From: Leptasterias polaris
Lineage: Eukaryota; Echinodermata; Asteroidea; Forcipulatida; Asteriidae
Assembly (NCBI GenBank): GCA_037783415.1
Contig: JAZGTN010000069.1
Span: 3,534,001-3,598,000 of the forward strand
DNA length: 64,000 nucleotides
Direction: 5' to 3'
The position numbers and the translations under genes were made by a program. The notes beneath the pieces are model-generated. The model was not told the DNA's origin, did not search any database, and was given only the letters and a program-made list of their open reading frames with translations. Numbering within the stretch: the first letter of the stretch is position 1; each line of letters begins with the position of its first letter. Positions 57,961 through 64,000 of the stretch are shown piece after piece.

Positions 57961-58215
57961 TTGCAAATTGCTTACCAACCAAAAGGACTTAATAAGGGAA
58001 ACAAGGTGTTTTGTAAGTTCCTGTGAGTAGTGGATAAATTCGGAATCATTATAACAGATTTAATGGAGTCTGATGGCCTGACTGTAGGCTATGCTGGTTT
58101 TGCAGTGCCGGGGTTGACAGTTGGTTGTTTACCCATGGGTTTAACAAAGAGGTCTATGAATAAGCCATCATCTGCCTTAAGAAATTTTACATCCAGATGG
58201 CTTAATCACAGATGG
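57961..58215 (-). mobile_element. Degraded Penelope-like fragment
   Basis: 57961-57995 resembles 4410-4435 (TTGC-AA-TGCTT-CCAACCAAAAGGAC). On the minus strand 58135-58210 encodes LDVKFLKADDGLFIDLFVKP, close to LDVKVIKTDDGLTTDLFVKP of the intact copy at 37340-37395. No long frame survives. Confidence 0.7.
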
Positions 58216-58647
58216 TTTTGTTATTGTTGTTATTGAATATCATGCCTGCCTTTATTCTTGTCTGTCACAGGTCTCCCTTTTTCATCATTGTTCAGCCGTT
58301 CATGAGCCCCCCCCCCCCCTTAAATAAGTAAATAAACAGATGCTTGCAAATAATGGGGATCATGCCAACAAGTCGTATAAGCGAAAGCAAGTATGTTATA
58401 AAATGAACTAACTTATTAAGTTGAATGAGCTAATTCGTAAAAATGAGCAGGTGAGATCAAGGTAACAGTTTGCATGCCTTATAGGCGAGCGGTGAACCTT
58501 TCAGAAGAGGCTTATTTTAGGAGTTTAATGGACCCACCCCACACACACCTACATCATACATCATTCCAAAGCTTTGTGTGTCTACTTTAAGATTAGGCAT
58601 GATGTGGAGCTCCAAAATTGGGAGAAATGTGTTTTGGGGGCCATTTT

Positions 58648-59265
58648 CAGGCGTGGATCCAGGGGGCCCAGGGGGCACGTGCCCCCCGGGTATTATTTAT
58701 TTATTTTTTTAAAATTAGCCACAAGTGTGTGTGGTGTCTTTTCCCCAAGCGGCAGGATGGATTTCTTTTTCATCCTATGCCTATCAAATTTGTTTCTTTC
58801 TGCCAAAATGAATCTTTCATGATAATATGTCACTTGTAATTGCTTAGATTTGCACGATAACATAAGCATTTGAAACCTGACGTGCCAATTTGTCCTGGAT
58901 AAAGTATATTTCATGTCGTTCTGGCATTCAAGTAAAGACTGTACACTAAGCTTGAACTATATTTTTTGAATGAATATGCATGAAACCAGATATTGCAGCG
59001 ACCAGATCCAAACGCGAGATTTGTGGGATTAACAGTTTCTTTGAGTAAAATTAGAAGATTGGTATGGATCAGAAGAGCTTAAAAAGTGTGTCAATTTCTC
59101 GGTTTCAGGCACACAGAGGCTTGATTTTTCACCCCTCAAAATGCAAAAAGCTCAGAGCTTCAGGGGGCTTCGCCCCTGGACCCCACCAGGGGTTTACCCT
59201 CTAATACAAAATCCTGGTTGCGCCGTTGTGCCCCCCCGGTTTAAAAAATCCTGGATCCGCCCCTG
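58648..59265. mobile_element. hAT-like non-autonomous element, decayed
   Basis: Left end CAGGCGTGGATCCAGG; the right end mirrors as CAGGGGCGGATCCAGG. Next to each end is a GGGGGCACGTGCCCC-like G/C run. No clear 8-bp target duplication remains. Confidence 0.75.
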
Positions 59266-60139
59266 ATTTTGGTCTAAGCTTCTCATTTTGGGTCAAAATT
59301 TTGATTTTTAAGATATTTTTATTTTTGACATCTTTGGGACAAGCTCCATCCGTGACGGCAAGTTTTAGACCAATTTCAGGCTCCAGAAATGCACAATTAC
59401 TACCGTAAGATTACAAAATGTACAGTAACTATAGGCAGTATTGAGTAAAAAGGTGCAATTTGCTCAAACTATTGTATTGAACACTAGGGTAAAAATTGGC
59501 CATTTACTGAAATCGTGACTTTTTCTGAGCTATATAAATATTTTAATTGTTGAATGATAGATAATTTACATTTGAATACCTTCAATGTGAATCTAAAAAG
59601 TTTGGCTAAGTGTATTTTCATGCTACGTTTGTGACGTGATGTTGGAATTCTTTAACCTCTTCAGTTTCAGTTTCAATTTTGTGAGTACTACGCACAGGAA
59701 ATATCAACAAACATGACTAAGCAGCAAAGCCCTGCATCCATTACAGTCCCCCATCTGCGCAAAATCCGGCATTTCTGCTATGCCTACAATAATCAGTCAA
59801 GCTAATAATCTCTCATGTATTTGAAAATAATTTAATGCAGGAAACTCGAGCTGTTTTAGTAGGTTTACAGAGTTATGGGCAAATTTTGTTTTTCAAAAGT
59901 ACACATTAGTGAAAAACACATTTTAAATCAATATTCCCTATATTTACTGTACATTTTCTAGTTTTAATATGCTTATTGTAAATTTACAGAGCATTTTGAC
60001 GGCTTAAAACCTACTTTCATGGATGGGGTATGTTCCATAGACGTAAAAAATGCAATTTAAAAAATATATATATTTTTGACCAAAACTGAGATTTGTTGAC
60101 CAAAATTTCCCTAAAAACAAATTTCTCCCATTCTGACAG

Positions 60140-60293
60140 CTCCACATCATGGCTAACCTTAAAGAGGACATGTTTGCCTTTCCAGTGATACCTGTTGTGG
60201 CTGTGTGTGGAGTGGGTCCATTAAATCGACCAGAATTTGGATTCTGCCGCTCGACTGTTAAGATGCTTCGGCCATTTTTTGACCAGATTAATG
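60140..60293 (+). CDS. Possible coding exon, unidentified
   Basis: The acceptor ttctgacag ends at 60139 and a GT donor starts at 60294. The frame between is open and starts LHIMANLKEDMFAFPVIPVV, with a possible initiator ATG at 60149. It then reads GPLNRPEFGFCRSTVKML. No family was recognised. It could be a chance frame or a transposon relic. It converges on the minus-strand terminal exon. Confidence 0.3.
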
Positions 60294-60824
60294 GTAAAAA
60301 TTGATTTAGTAAGACACTGACAGCCATTTTCCTTTAGTCAGGGGTAATCAAGTGATGCAATTTCGAAGTAACGGCTTGATCTGTCATTGTTTTAAAAAGA
60401 GTACAATAAACACTTCATACTACCTGTGAAATAATTGCACCAGATGTTGTTATAATGTCTAGAAAATAACAGTTTTGTCAGTATTTTTGTTAATATTTTG
60501 TATGCAATCTGCTGACTGTGATTTGAATAAATTATCATGTATTGACCTATTTCACAATGCACAGTGCAGTTACACATCTATCCTGTCCACCAATTGGGAA
60601 GTCAAAATGTACCTCAAGGAGTTAACTCCCGCCCAAAATGGCGCAAGTTGTTAGCAAGCATTGTGCAAAGGTGTGTCCGTGTCGTGCAAGGGGTCAATTG
60701 TAGTATAGTTGCTAGTAATTGCACAAATAATTGAAAATGTAACCAAGGTTACAAAATCTTTTTCTTTGTTTTCCATTTTGTTCAAATAAATCACACAAGA
60801 TACAAGAAATCTCAATGAGTTATA

Positions 60825-60850
60825 AAAATACAAAAATAAAACTTTATTAT
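60825..60850 (-). terminator. Poly(A) signal of the minus-strand gene
   Basis: AATAAA on the minus strand at 60848-60843, about 56 bases past the stop codon at 60904. Confidence 0.6.
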
Positions 60851-60903
60851 AAATTGTGCTTATTATAGACAAGGGTGTATGGGTTAAACACAAGTAGTAT
60901 TCT

Positions 60904-61120
60904 CTACATCTGTAAGATTTGCTTTCTTCCAATGAGATGTATCCAGTTTGTACCTTCAGAAAATCCAGGCACTGTAGCTCTTTTGCAAAGATGTGTTGTC
61001 ACTGGTTTACACTGTACATTAAACACATCCCCTACTTTGCCATTAAACTTGGGAGTTGTGTAGTAAATAAAATACTTTTCTATGACCAGGTCTTGACTTC
61101 TTGTGTTCCTCTCCATGAGT
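60904..61120 (-). CDS. Terminal coding exon of an unidentified gene
   Basis: On the minus strand an acceptor (attgtag) precedes an open frame of 72 residues. The frame begins LMERNTRSQDLVIEKYFIYY and includes KVGDVFNVQCKPVTTHLCKR and VPGFSEGTNWIHLIGR. It ends ILQM and TAG at 60904-60906. An AATAAA follows at 60843-60848 on the same strand, in good position for polyadenylation. The composition is ordered and globular, not repeat-like. I do not recognise the family. Upstream exons should lie at higher coordinates but I could not pick them out between 61121 and 64000. Confidence 0.6.
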
Positions 61121-61851
61121 CTACAATGATATCGAAACAAATGTAAATGTAAGATTAAGAAAAACTAGTCCTTGCTTTGAACCATGCATTGTTTAAACAT
61201 TTGTTTGCCCTCATTACATTACAGGACTAGTTTGCCTTTAAATAGCCAATGATAATTTCCTTACAATCAAATACATGCAGAATAACACAGATCAAGTGTT
61301 GGAACATTTTTCTCACCCACTTGAAAATTCAAATGGGAGAGAAAAAAGGTTTTGAGATATAGCAACAACAGAACACATTTTCGGGGGTGTTTTTTTCTGG
61401 GGTAATTAGCAAAAATTCCAAACGGCTGACCTGCCAAAAATTGAAAAGAAATCTGAAGTTTAGTGGTCTGAAAATATATTTGATTGGTTTTCAAAAGGCT
61501 GAGAGACTTTTAACTATTTTTTGAGAATTTTTGAATATTTAGCATTTAGCATTGTTTGCTATGGGAGTCTATTTTTAGAGGGGTGAAACCACAGTGGATC
61601 TGAAAGCCTGCAGATGGCGCCCTCATTTGGTACTAAGTGAACGGACGAGTTAATGATAGTCTGACACTGACGCGACGTGACAGACACCAAGACGTGCAAA
61701 GTGTAGCTCCTCCCGATCCCCCCCGGCCCCCATCAATACAATATTCAAGCTGTTTGACGAAAGAACCGATGACAGGACAACAACCCGGTTCGGTGACGGT
61801 GTAAATTGTCGGTGACCATCAACTGAAGAAAAGCCTGTAAAAAGGTAAAAT

Positions 61852-61956
61852 CCAGGGGCCTTTCTCAAACCTCCAGGCTCCGTCTGATGTTCGAAGCAAA
61901 TCTTTTTTACAAAGCCGGAGACGGAGTTCAAGCCAAGGTTTGAGAAAGGCCCCAGG
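61852..61956. mobile_element. Foldback MITE, about 105 bp
   Basis: CCAGGGGCCTTTCTCAAACC is mirrored by GGTTTGAGAAAGGCCCCAGG with one mismatch. Confidence 0.8.
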
Positions 61957-62458
61957 TTAACCAAACGATCCAGGGACGAAGTTGATTAAATTATTGTGCA
62001 AAGTAAAGTTGTAAATTATGTAATTAATAAATGATAACGACAAAATGGATGAAAATTTCGAAAAGACGAATTGATTGAGTCGAATACTTTTACTTTTTAG
62101 TACTAAACTGAAATATACTACTTACTAGCTAGACAGTATTTCTGACAGCACAGTGACATTCTTATTCTATTTTGTTTGTAAAATTATAAAAATGAAACTT
62201 AATTTGTTTGAAAATTTTTAATGTAGAAAAAACAAATTTTCTTAATATTAATGTTAGGCCTATTGATTACAATCAACAAGATACTTTTGAAACAATTTGT
62301 GACAGTTCCCAATCACAAGTAGGGGGTTTGCAATAAGTATTATTACCCCTTGATCCGAATCATGTTGTATAATTAAATGTAAGCCCCACATACATTAGTT
62401 GCGATAATCGTAACCCACCATCCTCCCGATGGTCGGAGACCGGAGGGTCACGAGACAC

Positions 62459-62791
62459 TTAAAGGGTGTGTACAACATTGCCAAAGACCTGTATCCAAAC
62501 TTGATGTGACCCAACATACATGAAATAACAAACCTGTGAAAGCTAAATCGGTCTTCGGAGTCATGAGAAAACAGTGAAAAAACCCTTATGTGTTTTAATT
62601 TCTTTTCAAACATCGGAATTTATCCTGCAGGATAAAGACTATTATTTTACTCATTTCCTAAAAACTATGGTATTTCAAGCAAAACTGTTTCAAGGGAAGT
62701 TTTCCTACATGACCATCTTTATACCATGTAAGTGTGCAAATCTGTGAACATTTATATTTTCATTCTTACCAATGTTGTACACACCCTTTAA
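62459..62791. mobile_element. TTAA-flanked MITE, 333 bp
   Basis: TTAAAGGGTGTGTACAACATTG at the left and its mirror at the right (CAATGTTGTACACACCC); TTAA lies at 62459-62462 and 62788-62791. Confidence 0.8.
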
Positions 62792-63056
62792 CGAATCTCC
62801 ATACTCGCAATTTCAAAAAAAATTGCCAGACTAGTCACCAGATTTGCCCAATTTTTCCCACTTTCGAAATCATGACACAAATTCTAAGAACATGGATTTG
62901 ATCTTCAATGTTTAATGAATCCATTCATAACACTCAAAACTTCCTTGAGAAAATATTTTGAAGAAAAAAAGCACAGCGAAGTTTAATGAGCTAGCCTTGT
63001 CGGACGCATTGTTGTATAAACAATAAGTCTGAATGGATACGTTGTACATGTATTTC

Positions 63057-63209
63057 CAGGGCTCGATTTCACAAAGAGTTAAGATTGATCTTAAGTGCAA
63101 ATCGATCCTAATTGCTAAGCAAAGTGTGATGTCACAATACAAATCACTATGGCAATACTGACAACTCATCTTAAGAGGAATCTTAGTGCTTTGTGAAATC
63201 GACCCCTGG
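63057..63209. mobile_element. MITE with TTTCACAAAG ends, nested in another repeat
   Basis: CTCGATTTCACAAAG is mirrored by CTTTGTGAAATCGAC, and inner CTTAAG segments also pair. It interrupts a repeat whose uninterrupted relative is at about 49985-50170. Confidence 0.85.
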
Positions 63210-63689
63210 TCATAAATATCAGCAGCCGGCTGTGCTGTCCTAGAATAATACATTTCTAGCTCATGAATATTGTCTCAGAAGCGAACAGGCTGCGCTGACT
63301 AGACCAATGTACCAGGCATGTTTTAGCCAGCCAATTATATTCATAATGCACTACATGACAATAGTGCTGAAAACAATTATGTTTATACTTTAGTCAACAT
63401 CAGCAACCTTTCATCCTTTTTCTTACATGGAGGAACTCAACTGGCCTTACTGTCTTTTTTTTTAAAGCGAATGGTGACTATGAAATAAGGCACCGATTAC
63501 ATAATAGCAAACAGTTTAACGCGATACCTATATTACAGTAAAATTATAATGTTGAGCAAGTCCTAGAGAAACAATTCTGTTAGAGCAGTCATCTTGGCTA
63601 AAGTCCTGGTCCATAAATGAATGCTACATGTATCAACCAAAAAAAAAAAAAAAAGTCTGAATTCGTGCAAGTTTTCACTTTCAGCACTA

Positions 63690-64000
63690 CATGTATGTCA
63701 TCGACAATCATTGCAGCAGCGACTCCAAAGTCTCTTCCGGTGTACTTCAGGGCAGTGTCTTAGGACCTCTTTTGTTTCTCATCTTCATCAACGATCTCCC
63801 TGACTCTGTCTCCAAACTCAACAACCCATCTCTTCGCTGATGACAGTGCAGTGGACAGCATACTCATCTTCAGCTGACGCCGCCTTACTGCAACAAGATC
63901 TTGACTCACTCCAGGAATGGGAATCCAAGTGGCTGATGCGATTCAATGTTTCGAAGTGCCAAGTCTTACGGGTCACCAACAAGTGCAACCCATTCACCGC
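63690..64000 (+). pseudogene. Non-LTR (CR1/jockey-like) reverse transcriptase fragment, frameshifted, runs off the window
   Basis: SSGVLQGSVLGPLLFLIFIN then DLPDSVS is the RT block before the catalytic motif. FADD appears at 63833-63844 in a shifted frame, and ALLQQDLDSLQEWESKWLMR then FNVSKCQVLRVT in a third frame. At least two indels are therefore present. Confidence 0.85.

Overview
This is a eukaryotic, metazoan genomic window. It holds multi-exon genes with GT-AG introns, animal gene families, and a dense mixture of transposons. Very frequent TACATGTA runs, Penelope-like, CR1-like and Tc1-like elements and many foldback MITEs fit a marine invertebrate, perhaps an echinoderm or a related deuterostome. 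That taxonomic guess is inference. No prokaryotic, plasmid or phage feature was seen.

Two host genes can be read through exon by exon, both on the + strand. (1) 8995-18458 holds the last nine exons of an oxysterol-binding protein (OSBP/OSBP2 type): a FFAT motif, then the complete sterol/PI4P-binding ORD domain. The reading frame is continuous for 484 codons. The PH domain exons lie upstream of the window or were not recognised. (2) 40645-56875 holds a twelve-exon gene for a 1042-residue protein with one dsRNA-binding domain and a C-terminal adenosine-deaminase-like domain of the ADAD1/TENR type. All the catalytic positions are substituted, and an unusually large Q/P/S/H-rich exon sits between the domains. 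A minus-strand terminal exon with a poly(A) signal (60904-61120) belongs to a third gene I could not identify. A possible + strand exon lies at 60140-60293.

Layout: 1-4700, tandem or near-tandem copies of a repeat carrying TGACGTCATCA palindromes, ending at paired hairpins and a Penelope-like fragment. 4700-8994, an intergenic or upstream intron zone with a tRNA-like foldback element and a 129-bp tandem repeat. 8995-18458, OSBP, with an antisense CR1-like LINE and TTAA-flanked elements in its introns. 18459-24655, OSBP 3' UTR and intergenic sequence with one MITE. 24656-28322, a TA MITE, a hAT element that itself contains a TTAA MITE, and a large foldback element. 28323-36200, short-period repeats, a 1.9-kb TTAA-type element, a small foldback and a Tc1-like element with very long inverted repeats. 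36273-38760, a Penelope-like retroelement whose reverse transcriptase carries an in-frame duplication. 40645-56875, the ADAD1-like gene, whose introns hold minisatellites, a hAT element, tRNA-derived repeats and MITEs. 56876-64000, tRNA-derived repeats, a Penelope remnant, a hAT-like remnant, the minus-strand terminal exon, several MITEs and a broken LINE reverse transcriptase at the edge.

The two main genes have no evident joint pathway: one is lipid transfer at membrane contact sites, the other is an RNA-binding pseudo-deaminase expected in the germ line. The strongest unusual themes are the number of distinct TTAA-flanked non-autonomous elements, nested insertions that can be ordered in time, and a homogeneous 12-bp satellite ending 15 bases before an exon of the ADAD1-like gene.
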